From assembly GCA_019634415.1 (NCBI GenBank), contig JAHQVJ010000005.1:25955-89954 (forward strand): a DNA stretch of 64,000 nucleotides, read 5' to 3'. A model generated the notes under the pieces. It was not told where the DNA came from. It was given only the letters and a program-made list of their open reading frames with translations, and ran no database searches. Of the stretch, positions 18,549 to 28,183 are shown in pieces. The position numbers were made by a program, and so were the translations under genes. The stretch's first letter is position 1. Each line of letters opens with the position of its first letter. This stretch comes from Myxococcales bacterium (GTDB taxonomy: Bacteria > Myxococcota_A > UBA796 > GCA-2862545).

Positions 18549-19437
18549 CGTCGATCCCCATGCGGATCTGGTTGGTGCTCGCACGGCGCTCCACCACCGC
18601 GGCCGCGCCGAGGATCCCAGCGGCCTGGAGCTGCTGACGCGCGCGGTAGACGTAGACCTTGAGCACCTCGGGGGTGATGGCGAGGCCCCGAGCCAGCTCG
18701 TCGGCGTAGCGCCAGCCTCGACTGTCCTGCCCCACTCCGGCCTCGAGATCTTCGAGACGAGCCCGGCCCAGCGTGGCCAGCAGGTAGGTGTGCACTCGGC
18801 CCCCGAGATCGATGACCCCCAGCGGGCTTCGGGCCTCCCAGCGCGCATGCTCCTCGTCGCTGCTCACCGTGAATCGCAGCGTCACCGAGTCCAGGCTCGC
18901 CGTGCCCGCAGCCGTGGCAGGCAGCGCCGCCGGCAGCCGCAGCTCCCACACCGCGCCCAGCAGCTCGATCCGCTCGCCGTGCCCCACCACGCGCTCGCCC
19001 CCGTCCGCCTCCAGCACCCAGGCGCCGTCGTGGCGCTGGACCACCGTGGCCGTGGGGTGCTCGGCATCCGGCAACGCCAGCAGCTGTCCATCGGCCTCGA
19101 CCAGCGCGCCCGTGGCGAGCTGGACCGCACACGCCGTGGGCGGCGCCGCATCGACCAGCACCCAGGTGCGCGCCGAGAGCCCGAAGCACAGCGGCGTGTC
19201 TGGCGGGAGCGGTGTGGCGCTTCCCGGCAGCAGCTGCCGTCCCCCCAAGCGCGTGCCGTTGCGGCTGCCCAGATCACGCACCGTCCACCGCCCGTCACTC
19301 CAGGCGATCACGGCGTGCTCCGCCGACACGCTCGCGTCGGTGAGGCGTAGATCACTCGCAGCACTTCGCCCCACCAGGGTCCGCGGCAGCAGCGCCACCG
19401 GCCCCTCGCCGTCGTCGTCACAGCTCAGGGTTCCCAT
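18526..19437 (-). CDS. FHA-domain protein with C-terminal winged-helix-like domain
   Basis: A 303-residue protein. Residues about 10-90 are a forkhead-associated phosphothreonine-binding domain (LVGRSAASDLRLTD, SAEHAVIAW, VRDLGSRNGTRLGG). The C-terminus (LATLGRARLEDLEAG, GWRYADELARGLAITPEVL, KVYVYRARQQLQAAGI) looks like the winged-helix DNA-binding module found behind FHA domains in myxobacterial proteins. ATG at 19437 lies inside the end of the kinase gene (13-base overlap). The kinase-FHA pairing suggests that FHA reads a phosphothreonine made by that kinase. Confidence 0.85.
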   Translation of the reverse strand: MGTLSCDDDGEGPVALLPRTLVGRSAASDLRLTDASVSAEHAVIAWSDGRWTVRDLGSRNGTRLGGRQLLPGSATPLPPDTPLCFGLSARTWVLVDAAPPTACAVQLATGALVEADGQLLALPDAEHPTATVVQRHDGAWVLEADGGERVVGHGERIELLGAVWELRLPAALPATAAGTASLDSVTLRFTVSSDEEHARWEARSPLGVIDLGGRVHTYLLATLGRARLEDLEAGVGQDSRGWRYADELARGLAITPEVLKVYVYRARQQLQAAGILGAAAVVERRASTNQIRMGIDAIEVCRG

Positions 19438-21926
19438 GACCCCTCCGAGGCGCGCTCCCGCCTCACCAGCGGGTGGTTCGGATCGGGATCGGGCCAGATC
19501 TCGGCCAGCTGCGCACGATGGCGCGCCTCTGCTTCGGCATCCCCACTCGCGGCGGCTCGCCCGGCCAAGCGATGGGCTGCCAGATACCGAAAGTGCTGCC
19601 CCATGCCACTCGGAGGGCACTCCTGCAGCACACGCCGCCACTGCGCCTCTGCCTCCACTGCGAACCCCTCGTCGAGCAGTACGTCCGCTCCGAGCGCCAG
19701 TGACTCACAGGTACCGTAGGTGCGCGCGAGGTGGAGGAGCGCGTCGGGACGACCGCGCAAGCGCTCCTCGTAGGCCGTGAGCACGCCGATGGCAGACACC
19801 CGATCCAGCCACGCCACCGAGGCGACGTCCGAGGCCTCCAGCCGCTGTCGGGCGGCTCGTGCACCCTCGGGATCGCCCCGCAAGGCCGCCTCGAGCCCAG
19901 CCATGTACACCGATGACGCCCGCATGGGCTGCGCCACGGTGGCCGACACCTCCGGGGCCGCCAAGGCCTCCACCATCTGCGCCCGAGCCCGCTGCATGAT
20001 GTCGGGATCCTGCAGGTACCAGCCGAACAGGCCGCGCCGCACCTGCAGATGGGCCAGCAGATCCCAGGCGCGGGCCTGCAACACCACCTCCGACATCTCG
20101 GCGAAGGCCTCCTCCCCGGAGGCCGCACGACCCAGGCCCAGCTCCGTGAACGCCAGGCTCTCGGTGGCCCGCACCCGATCGGCGAGCGCGTGCGCGTCCG
20201 ACATCAAGGCACGGTACCCCTGCCGCCCTCTCTGTGCGTCTCCCAGGTTCAAGGCGGCTCGGGCCAGCAGCCCGTGGGCGTCAACGCTGGTGGGATCACT
20301 CGCCAAGGCGCGCTGGGCCAGGGCCTGCGCCTCGGGCCAGGCGCCCTCGGCGGCGCGAACGCGGCCGAGGGCCGCCAGCCCCAGCGGGTGCTCGGGATGC
20401 AACGTCAGCAGGGCCTTCGCGTGATGCTCCGCCACCCCCCACTCCCAGTAGTCGAGCGCCCCTTCGGCTCTCCCCCAGTCCAGCACGGCCATCCCCGGAT
20501 GGGCTCGCGCTGCGCGCGCACAGATGCGGTCGGCGTCGCTTCCCCATCCCAGCTGCATGCAGGCCACCGGGTCCACCAACCATTCCCCACCATGTGCTCG
20601 CGAGAGCTCGATCCACACGGTGTCGTCCTGCCCGCCCAGATCCGTCAGCAGCGCGTCCACCAGCGCACGCAGGGCGACCTGATCGGGAGACGTGTCGGCT
20701 CGCGCCGCCGAGAGGTGATCCACCGCTTCCTCGGAGCGCTGCCGACAGGCCTCCACCACGCCCAGGAGCGTGGACACGGCAGGCACACCGTCGGTCCTCC
20801 GACGCACCGCCGACAGCAGCCGCACCGCCCCGTCGAAGTCCGCCGCTGCCCAGCGCTCGTGTGCCTGGACGAACGCCGCTTGGGTCTCGGGATCATCGGA
20901 GATCGTCGGCGGCTCGGCGACCGATCCCTGTGACCATCCCACTGCCCCCACCACCGCGGCGCCCACCAGACCAGCGACGCCAACGACCCAGCCCCAGGGC
21001 CGTCGACCGCGTCGCGGCTGCGCCTGCGTGTCCGCGCCTTGCGACGCGGTCGCCATGGTGGGCGGAACGTCCACCATGGGCTCACGAACGCGCCAGGGCC
21101 GCCTGCCCGTGAGCACCTGCCGCAGGGTGGCACAGTCGCCGATCCGCAACGCCGGATCGGGCTGCAGCGCCCCCACGATGGCCGCCACGAACCGCTCGGG
21201 AAGCTCCGGCCGCAGCGTGGACGGGTGGGGAAAGAGGCCGTGCGCTGCTGCGTGAAGCACCGCGAGCACGTCGGACGCCACGAAGGGAGGCCGGCCCGTG
21301 CACAGCTCGTACAGCAAGGCCCCCAGGGAGAACACGTCGGCCGGAACGCCCGCTCCCGATGGATCCCGTACCTGCTCGGGCGCCATGTAGGCCGGTGTGC
21401 CCATGAAGGCGCCGGTCTGGGTGAGCCGCGTGTGGGGCACGAGCACGTGAGCCAGCCCGAAGTCCGCCACCTTCGGCACCACGTTGCCCCCCTCCAGCTC
21501 CAGCAGCACGTTGCCAGGCTTCAGATCGCGGTGAACCCATCCTGCCGCGTGGGCTGCGGAAACCCCGTCGAGCACCCCCAGGAACAGCTCCTCCACGGCG
21601 GTGAGATCTGGCTCGTGGACGCGCTCGGCGAGGGACGGCCCCTGCACCAGCTCGAGCAACAGCGCACAGTGCTCACCATCGTCGATCACGTCGATGAGCT
21701 GGACCACGTGGGGGTGCACGAGCGTGGTCAGCGCCACGGCCTCACGGCGCAGCCGAGCCACCGCCGCAGGCTCCGGATCCATCAGCCGCTTCAGCGCCGC
21801 GCGCCGGCCATCGGCGTGCCGCACCTCGTACACCTCGGCCGTGCCGCCCTTGCCGAGGGGCCGCACCACCTGCCAGCCTCCTGTGCCTCGGAAGCCCGGA
21901 CCCTGGTCAGCCGGGGGTGGCTCCAC
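19425..21926 (-). CDS. Ser/Thr protein kinase with membrane anchor and TPR sensor region
   Basis: The 833-residue protein has a complete PknB-type kinase domain at about 15-280: LGKGGTAEVYEV, AALKRLM (catalytic Lys), WVHRDLKPGNVLL, VADFGLAHVL and GTPAYMAPEQ. One membrane helix near 335 (WVVGVAGLVGAAVVGAVGW) is followed by an alpha-helical TPR-like periplasmic region of about 470 residues. Unlike the pseudokinase at 2916, all catalytic residues are present. It sits between a nucleotidyltransferase gene (24-base gap) and the FHA gene. Confidence 0.94.
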   Translation of the reverse strand: MEPPPADQGPGFRGTGGWQVVRPLGKGGTAEVYEVRHADGRRAALKRLMDPEPAAVARLRREAVALTTLVHPHVVQLIDVIDDGEHCALLLELVQGPSLAERVHEPDLTAVEELFLGVLDGVSAAHAAGWVHRDLKPGNVLLELEGGNVVPKVADFGLAHVLVPHTRLTQTGAFMGTPAYMAPEQVRDPSGAGVPADVFSLGALLYELCTGRPPFVASDVLAVLHAAAHGLFPHPSTLRPELPERFVAAIVGALQPDPALRIGDCATLRQVLTGRRPWRVREPMVDVPPTMATASQGADTQAQPRRGRRPWGWVVGVAGLVGAAVVGAVGWSQGSVAEPPTISDDPETQAAFVQAHERWAAADFDGAVRLLSAVRRRTDGVPAVSTLLGVVEACRQRSEEAVDHLSAARADTSPDQVALRALVDALLTDLGGQDDTVWIELSRAHGGEWLVDPVACMQLGWGSDADRICARAARAHPGMAVLDWGRAEGALDYWEWGVAEHHAKALLTLHPEHPLGLAALGRVRAAEGAWPEAQALAQRALASDPTSVDAHGLLARAALNLGDAQRGRQGYRALMSDAHALADRVRATESLAFTELGLGRAASGEEAFAEMSEVVLQARAWDLLAHLQVRRGLFGWYLQDPDIMQRARAQMVEALAAPEVSATVAQPMRASSVYMAGLEAALRGDPEGARAARQRLEASDVASVAWLDRVSAIGVLTAYEERLRGRPDALLHLARTYGTCESLALGADVLLDEGFAVEAEAQWRRVLQECPPSGMGQHFRYLAAHRLAGRAAASGDAEAEARHRAQLAEIWPDPDPNHPLVRRERASEGSWEP

Positions 21927-21950
21927 CGTCGTTCCTCCGCCCGCCCAAGC

Positions 21951-22721
21951 CTATCGGTCCCGTCGACGCTCCGCGAGCAACGCATCGATCCAGGAACGTG
22001 CCGTGTCGATGCAGACGCGCAGCTCCTCGCCACAGCCCGGCAGCGCCAGCTGCCTCAGACGCTTCCGCACGTCGGGCGGAACGTCCCGGTCCAGGTAGCG
22101 CAACCCGAAGTCCCACCGGTCTGGGCAGTGCTCGGCGCGCAACAGCTCCACCAGGGGCCCGAGCAGGATCCGATGGTACGCCGCGATGGCGGCAAGCACG
22201 TCTCCCCGCGCCAGCTCCTTGCCCGGCAGGTGGGCGCAGATCGGGTGCTTGACGCCCAGCGAACGGATCCGGGCCGCTCGTCGCTGCGCCACCGCCGGAT
22301 CCACCGTGGGCACCAACAGGTCGTCGCGGTCGAACCACACCACCGCGGTACCGTGTCGCGTTGGATCGAGGTAGGGCCCCACGCGATCGGGCCGCAACAC
22401 GCTCAGGTCGACCATGCAGTGCTCGGGCGCGCGGTGCAGCGCGTAGAAGCGCTGTTGGTAGTCGGCATCGGAGGGGTGCCCCACCGGCCAGGTGTACCGA
22501 ACGCCCCCCAATCCCCGAAGCGCCTGCTCCACGGTCTCGAAGGTCGAACCCACGTGCTCGAACGCGCAGACCAGCATCAGATCGACGTCGGACATCTCGT
22601 CGGTGCGTCCGGTGGCGTCGCTGCCCCCGAGCCAGGCGGCTCGAATCGACGACGCAGGCTCACAGGCCGCGCGCAGGTGCGCGATCAGCTCCGGTCGCGA
22701 GATCACGTGTTCCTCACCCAC
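21951..22721 (-). CDS. nucleotidyltransferase-domain protein
   Basis: A 256-residue protein with the polymerase-beta-type nucleotidyltransferase signature WLGGSDATGRTDEMSDVDLML near residue 29, i.e. GGS...DxD, and a later candidate third carboxylate in CMVDLSVL. The C-terminal half is helical. The family includes aminoglycoside adenylyltransferase-like and MNT-like enzymes; the substrate is unknown. The ATG at 22721 overlaps the end of the PDZ gene by 8 bases, so it belongs to the same operon as the kinase and FHA genes. Confidence 0.82.
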   Translation of the reverse strand: MGEEHVISRPELIAHLRAACEPASSIRAAWLGGSDATGRTDEMSDVDLMLVCAFEHVGSTFETVEQALRGLGGVRYTWPVGHPSDADYQQRFYALHRAPEHCMVDLSVLRPDRVGPYLDPTRHGTAVVWFDRDDLLVPTVDPAVAQRRAARIRSLGVKHPICAHLPGKELARGDVLAAIAAYHRILLGPLVELLRAEHCPDRWDFGLRYLDRDVPPDVRKRLRQLALPGCGEELRVCIDTARSWIDALLAERRRDR

Positions 22722-23772
22722 CCTTCAGCTCCCGCCGGTCGAGCACCATGCGCTCCCGCGAGCCGTCCAATCCCTCCACCACCACGTCCACCTCGGTGCC
22801 CACGGGCCCCACCGCCAGCTCCACGAACTCCCTCAGATCGATGTCGAGGGTGCTGATCCCCGCGATCTCCACCACCACGTCACCCTGCTCGAGCCCCGCA
22901 TCTTGGGCCGCCGTGCCGGGGAGCACCGCCATCACCTCCACCCCTCGCTCCGTGGTCTGGATCTGCACACCCAAGCCAGCTCGGGGCAGCTCGGGCAGCT
23001 CGAAGTCCACCACCAGCTCCCCGCCGGCCCTGGGATGCACCTCGGCAGGCTGCGCCTGGGCGAAGAGCATGCCATCGCGGCGGAAGGCGTTGACCACACA
23101 GGTGCCCGGCGACACGGACAAGGCGTAGCCCCCGTCCTCGTCGGTGCGGGCCTGGTTCCCGCAGCCCTCCACGAACACCTTGCCCTCGGGCTGGCCCTCG
23201 GCGTTGCGCACGTGACCGGTGATCCAGGCCTGGCTCGCGCTCAGGCGCACGGGGTCGGGCGCACAGCGCGCGGCGACCCCCGATCCACCGCCCGCCCAGC
23301 GCACCTCCACCGGAGCGTAGCCCTCGATGGCGAGGGTGCCGTGGCCGTCGCCGTCGATCCACGGGAGCGTGGCCACCCCGTCCCGCACCGTCACGAGGCG
23401 CCCGTCGTAGGGGATCTCGTCAGCGTCTCCCACCACCAAGTGCCCCCCTGCAGCGGGAAGCGGGGGCTCCAGGGCACAGCGGGCCTGACCATCGGGGATC
23501 CCGGGCGGAGGCGTGGGCAGCGGTTCCTCTGGAAGCGGCCCCGGCGGAAGCAACTGCTCATCGGGCTCGGGAGCCGTGGCCGGCGGGGCGGGCGGCGCGG
23601 TTGGCGTCGACGAAGCCGGCCCCGAGGTGGCCACTGCACGGCTGGGTCCTTCGTCGTCGGCGGACGCCACGTCCTCCGAGGCGTTCCACCACAGCACGGC
23701 TGCCAAGAACAGCAGTGCTGCCAACAGGAACGTGCCGACGGCGACACCACGGCGCGAGCGATGTTCGGACAT
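22714..23772 (-). CDS. membrane-anchored PDZ-domain protein
   Basis: A 352-residue protein from ATG 23772 with GGAGG upstream. An N-terminal membrane anchor (GVAVGTFLLAALLFLAAVLWW) leads into a Pro/Ala-rich linker. A carboxypeptidase-regulatory-like sandwich follows (WITGHVRNAEGQPEGKVFVEG, TDEDGGYALSV). The last 90 residues are a PDZ domain (GVEVMAVLPGTAAQDAGLEQGDVVVEIAG). No protease residues are seen, so it is probably a periplasmic adaptor. It is first in the PDZ-nucleotidyltransferase-kinase-FHA operon. Confidence 0.85.
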   Translation of the reverse strand: MSEHRSRRGVAVGTFLLAALLFLAAVLWWNASEDVASADDEGPSRAVATSGPASSTPTAPPAPPATAPEPDEQLLPPGPLPEEPLPTPPPGIPDGQARCALEPPLPAAGGHLVVGDADEIPYDGRLVTVRDGVATLPWIDGDGHGTLAIEGYAPVEVRWAGGGSGVAARCAPDPVRLSASQAWITGHVRNAEGQPEGKVFVEGCGNQARTDEDGGYALSVSPGTCVVNAFRRDGMLFAQAQPAEVHPRAGGELVVDFELPELPRAGLGVQIQTTERGVEVMAVLPGTAAQDAGLEQGDVVVEIAGISTLDIDLREFVELAVGPVGTEVDVVVEGLDGSRERMVLDRRELKGG

Positions 23773-23870
23773 GTCGGTCCTCCAGAGCCGAAGCCCAGGG
23801 TCGAGGCGAATCGTAGCGCAGCACGTCGCGCCGGATTCCGTCTCGATTCTGCCACGACCCAGGCGCGTTG

Positions 23871-23883
23871 GTGCAATTTGCAC
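23871..23883. promoter_or_regulatory. putative operator GTGCA-ATT-TGCAC
   Basis: A perfect 5-bp inverted repeat with a 3-base spacer lies in the 187-base region between the divergent PDZ and 1407-residue lipoprotein genes. The same arrangement occurs twice in front of the beta-helix gene (52884-52896 and 52947-52959). Function is inferred only from symmetry and recurrence. Confidence 0.45.
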
Positions 23884-23959
23884 AAGCGTCTGTACACCTT
23901 TGACGCCCGTCGGAGGCCGCCGTATACCGCTCGCATTGTTTCGTTGAGTTGGAGTTGAC

Positions 23960-26900
23960 ATGGTCCGATCCACCACGGTCGGACGCCGCACACGTGGCCC
24001 TCGGGCCTCGACACGCGCATGGGTGTCGGGGATCGCGTTGGTGCTAGCGGTGTCCTGCAATGACTTCCCGTCGAAGGGGAAGGCCCCACCCCCGCACCTC
24101 GTCACCGAAGGGCCGTATACCGTCATCAAGCAACAGGACGCTGGCTGCAACGGCCGCCCCTCCCCCAGACGCTGGGCGCACATGGCGTACTTCTTCCTGG
24201 ACGAGGGAGCCATCGCCATCCAAGACGGAGACCGCACCCACCACGTGGAGCGCGGCTTCTTGCTCTACGGAGGACAGCGCGGGGCCGCGCGCAAGGACGA
24301 TCTGTGGCTGTACGACCTGACCTTCCGCGGCTTCGGAAGGAGCTCGCTTGCAAGCGGAGACCCCGAGGATCTCTGCCCCTGGTTCCAGATGACCTCCGAC
24401 GCCACGCCCACGAGCGGCATCCATGGCGGTGGCATGCAGATCCAGGGCGACGACGTGGTGCTGTTCGGAGGCGTGGTGCAGGACGGCAGCACCCGGACCA
24501 TCAGCGCCATCTACAGGGCGAGTCTCCACGACCTACCCAGTGGCTTCTCGGCGAGTGGCGGCCTGTCGGCGCTGGAGTACGCCGGCGTCATCCAAGCCAG
24601 TCCCGGATGTGAGCCAGGTGCCCGCCCGGCAAGCTGCGTGGAGATCGACGAGAACGGAGTGGAGGGCGACATCGTCGAGCAGGGGGAGATCGGGGACGTG
24701 TGCAGCCCGACCCTGAGGAACTTCGTCATTTGCGACTGCCTCAACGGTCAGATCTTCGCGACACACTGCCCCGAGTCCCCCGAATGCACACCCGACGGCA
24801 ACAACGACGGAAGCGAGGACTACGCCTACGCCTCCGTGGATGGGCTCGCCTTCATGGGCTACGGCTCTCGCCTGGGAAATGCGTTCCCCGTGTACGGAGG
24901 CATCACGGGGTGCGTGGGCGGGCCGTGCACGAACTGGCAAGCCGCCTTCGGGTTGTACGAGCCCGACGATCCGAGCGTGACCGCGAGCCCCGTGCTCGAG
25001 GCCTTCGGAAACTCGTCTCGGCCCTTCGTGGGCTACGCCTCCTCCAGCCACAACGTGCACGCGACCTACCTAGAGGACATGTTCGCCGACCAGCGTCTGC
25101 GCTACGGCTGGACGCCGTCCATGGGGGTGAGCCACACCGCAGGTTCGACGCTGGGGCTGGACTTCCATCACAGTCAACGGAGCTGGGTGTCCCACGGAGC
25201 GACGGACATCCTCGTGGGCGGCACCTACAACCAGGGGATCTACCCGGTCTCCGACCACACTGGTGTCCCCCTTCTGGCGACCTATGAGAGCTGCGGGGGC
25301 GGTACTCGTGGCTACTGGGGGAGCCAGTCGGACTGGCAACCTGTCGACAGCCCCATCCCCGACACCTCCGCCTCGTCGGCACTCCTCGCCGACGATGGCT
25401 GGGTCCTCACCTACGACGAGGGGCTCGGCTGGACGACGGAGATCCACAGCACCGCCCTGGGGGACGCTCGGTACGATGCCGCCGTCACCCGCTTCGATCG
25501 AGACTCCTTCCTCGTCGTCGGCGGCCGGGGCAATGTCTTGGCCACCGAGTCCGGCACAGCGGTTCACATGGCGGGCACCATCGACTCGGCGGGCACTCTG
25601 TTCGTGGATCCCGTCGCCAACACCGAAGACCCCATCCGCCGCTACGGCGCGAGCGTGGTGCACGACCCGCTGCTCAACGACGCCTTCTACTTCGGTGGCC
25701 GCGTCGACGGTGTCGACAGCGCCAAGTACGTCATGCAGGTGCACTCCGCCACGGGAGCGAAGCCCAACGCCACCAGCGAGTTCTTCGTGGAGGCCTCCGA
25801 GGTCGACGTAGTATTCGACGGTGCGTGGCAAGTGGACGCGGCCATCAAGGTCCGGCACGAGTGCCGAGGCGACACCGACGTCGACAAGCAAGGCTCCCTC
25901 ACGCTGCGCAGCCCCGACCCCGACGACTGCTTCGCAGAGAACGTGGCGATCGTGGTGCCCGCAGCCTTCCTGCCCGAGCTGCCCGACCCACAGGTGGACA
26001 TGCCCGACGTCACGTTCTCCTTTCTGGGCACCGACGGGGAGACCCAGGGCCTGACCGACGCTGCCCTGCCCGTTCGGCTCGCCTTCGAGGCGGGGGCCCT
26101 CGGGACCCGCGTGGTCATGCTTCAGCTACCGAAGGCCATCACCGACGGAGCGTACTTCTCGATCCAGATGCGCAGCTTCCCACGAAAGGAGCCCAACACC
26201 GAGTACTACAGCTACCTGGACGCACCGCCCCATCAGCTCGCCGAGGTCCGGTACGACACGAACAACTGGATCGAGCTGATCACGCAGGGATTCCCTCTGT
26301 GGGTCACCCGGACGGTGCCCGAGGATCCACGCCACTCCGGAGAGGAGCTCACCGACGAGGAGTACGTCGCCTTGGCACATGCCCTCGCGAACGACACGCT
26401 GGAGTACCCCATTGCGGCCGCGGACGTCCGCATCGACCCCATCGGGGCGGCCTCCAACTGGACTCCCCTGGCGCCCGGTCAACAGGTGGCGTGCTCCCCC
26501 GGCTTCTTCTCCATGCTGGAGCACGCGCCCGAAGGTCAGGCGCCCTCACTCCAGGCCACCTGCTGGCGCCAGGCGCCCAACAAGCCCGCCGCATTCCCGT
26601 CCCGCTTCGTCATGATGGTGATGGACCCGGGCGTGCAGCTGGTCCACAGCACCGTGATTCCGGGGCTGAACAACCTGCTGAACGTGTGGGCCCCCACCGC
26701 CCACCTCACGCTGGCCGCGAACAACCGGTTGACGGACTACAGCACGACCCTGCGAACCAGCGCCTTGGGCGATCTCGAAGACGACGTCGTGTGGCTGGCG
26801 GACCGGTTGGCGGTCAATCTGCCCGATCCCCAGCGCGTTCCCGCTGGCGACATCAACCTGGTGTACCTCCCGTACAGCCCCTCTGGGCCCAACCGACACG

Positions 26901-28183
26901 GCCTGACTGGCGCTCACATCGAAGGCCTCATCGTCATGAACGCGTTCGACGAGACGGGAGATCTCTTCCCCGAGGGAACGAACGCCTCGGATGCCTCCTC
27001 CCTGGAGGCCATCACGGTCCACGAGCTGTCCCACATGTGGACTCGCAAGCATCGCTTCTGCTTCGACGATGCGGAGACCTGCGCCCACACCTTGTGGATC
27101 ACCGAGGGCCTCCCCGAGTACATGAGGTGGCTCCGCTACCCCCAGGAGCGAAACAGCATCCTGAGCCCGTGGGTCGCCATCAGCAAGGTGATCGACACCT
27201 TGGGAAGCGACGTGCCCGACGCCGACGCCGTTCGCTGCCAGGACCTCGAGGATCCTCGAAGCGAAGGCTGCCTCGATTCTCTGTTTCACAAGAACTACCA
27301 ACTGGCGCCGTACGTGGTCGGACAGCTGCACGAGATGTCGCGTTCGCTGCAGAACGTGGACTTCTGGGAGCACGCCGTGCCGATGCTGCGCACCTCCGAC
27401 CGGCTGACCCTGCTCTCGAGTCCCCTCGACGCAACGGATACGCAGCGCTTCGTGGGCATGGCGTCCATGGGACATCACAACCACACCACGATCTATGACC
27501 AGATGGTGGCCCGAGGAAGCTACGGCCTGCCCCTGCTCGGCATCACCGAGTGGAGCTACACCCCCGCCACCGGCATCGCCAGCGTGCAGATCGAGCAGGT
27601 GCAGGTGAACGGCTTCGGCTGGCCCGCCTTCGACGTGGTGCCCTACTACTTGGGAAGCGTGCGCCTCGACGCCGGAGCCGGCGACCTGGCCTTCACCACG
27701 GCGATCACAGGCCAAGCGAACGGGGCCGGCCACCCCACCAACCGCATCTTCGGCGCGTTCAAGGACACCCCCGAGCGCCTCACGTCGGTGGTCGCCACCC
27801 ACAGCATGGTGGCCAATCCAGCCATTCCCATCACGGGCTCCCCCTTCCCCGCCGACGTCGCGCTGTACGCCAACGAGCTTCTCCTCGCCGAGCTGACCCC
27901 GCAGCGCACCTCGATCGGCCGGGAGGAGCACCTGATCTGGTACCGCGTGTGCGAGCCCGCCCCACCACCAGCCGTGGCCCCTGGCGCCTGCCAACCCGAC
28001 GGCGACCTCGACTGGTACGACGACGATCCCCGACCCCAGAGCGAAGGCTCGGACTGTGACCCTGGCAAGGACACCACACACCCGATGGCGCCCGATGCCC
28101 CTGGACCCTGGACGGGTGGAACCCTGGTCACGGGTCCCACCGAGGACGTGAACTGCGACGGATGGTGGGGAGGCCTGCTGTGA
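23960..28183 (+). CDS. very large lipoprotein with Kelch-like region and gluzincin protease motif
   Basis: The 1407-residue protein has a lipoprotein signal (WVSGIALVLAVSCND, lipid Cys at about 33) and GGAG six bases before ATG 23960. The N-terminal half has Kelch-like motifs (GFLLYGGQRG, KDDLWLYDL, VVLFGGVVQDGS, AFYFGGRV). Near residue 1021, HELSHMW is followed 24 residues later by the E of WITEGLPEYMRW, the HExxH...E zinc site of gluzincin (peptidase MA clan, M1-like) proteases. The end carries a DxDWYDDD...DVNCDG acidic, cysteine-containing stretch. It is probably a surface protease. The next gene overlaps its stop. Confidence 0.8.
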   Translation: MVRSTTVGRRTRGPRASTRAWVSGIALVLAVSCNDFPSKGKAPPPHLVTEGPYTVIKQQDAGCNGRPSPRRWAHMAYFFLDEGAIAIQDGDRTHHVERGFLLYGGQRGAARKDDLWLYDLTFRGFGRSSLASGDPEDLCPWFQMTSDATPTSGIHGGGMQIQGDDVVLFGGVVQDGSTRTISAIYRASLHDLPSGFSASGGLSALEYAGVIQASPGCEPGARPASCVEIDENGVEGDIVEQGEIGDVCSPTLRNFVICDCLNGQIFATHCPESPECTPDGNNDGSEDYAYASVDGLAFMGYGSRLGNAFPVYGGITGCVGGPCTNWQAAFGLYEPDDPSVTASPVLEAFGNSSRPFVGYASSSHNVHATYLEDMFADQRLRYGWTPSMGVSHTAGSTLGLDFHHSQRSWVSHGATDILVGGTYNQGIYPVSDHTGVPLLATYESCGGGTRGYWGSQSDWQPVDSPIPDTSASSALLADDGWVLTYDEGLGWTTEIHSTALGDARYDAAVTRFDRDSFLVVGGRGNVLATESGTAVHMAGTIDSAGTLFVDPVANTEDPIRRYGASVVHDPLLNDAFYFGGRVDGVDSAKYVMQVHSATGAKPNATSEFFVEASEVDVVFDGAWQVDAAIKVRHECRGDTDVDKQGSLTLRSPDPDDCFAENVAIVVPAAFLPELPDPQVDMPDVTFSFLGTDGETQGLTDAALPVRLAFEAGALGTRVVMLQLPKAITDGAYFSIQMRSFPRKEPNTEYYSYLDAPPHQLAEVRYDTNNWIELITQGFPLWVTRTVPEDPRHSGEELTDEEYVALAHALANDTLEYPIAAADVRIDPIGAASNWTPLAPGQQVACSPGFFSMLEHAPEGQAPSLQATCWRQAPNKPAAFPSRFVMMVMDPGVQLVHSTVIPGLNNLLNVWAPTAHLTLAANNRLTDYSTTLRTSALGDLEDDVVWLADRLAVNLPDPQRVPAGDINLVYLPYSPSGPNRHGLTGAHIEGLIVMNAFDETGDLFPEGTNASDASSLEAITVHELSHMWTRKHRFCFDDAETCAHTLWITEGLPEYMRWLRYPQERNSILSPWVAISKVIDTLGSDVPDADAVRCQDLEDPRSEGCLDSLFHKNYQLAPYVVGQLHEMSRSLQNVDFWEHAVPMLRTSDRLTLLSSPLDATDTQRFVGMASMGHHNHTTIYDQMVARGSYGLPLLGITEWSYTPATGIASVQIEQVQVNGFGWPAFDVVPYYLGSVRLDAGAGDLAFTTAITGQANGAGHPTNRIFGAFKDTPERLTSVVATHSMVANPAIPITGSPFPADVALYANELLLAELTPQRTSIGREEHLIWYRVCEPAPPPAVAPGACQPDGDLDWYDDDPRPQSEGSDCDPGKDTTHPMAPDAPGPWTGGTLVTGPTEDVNCDGWWGGLL

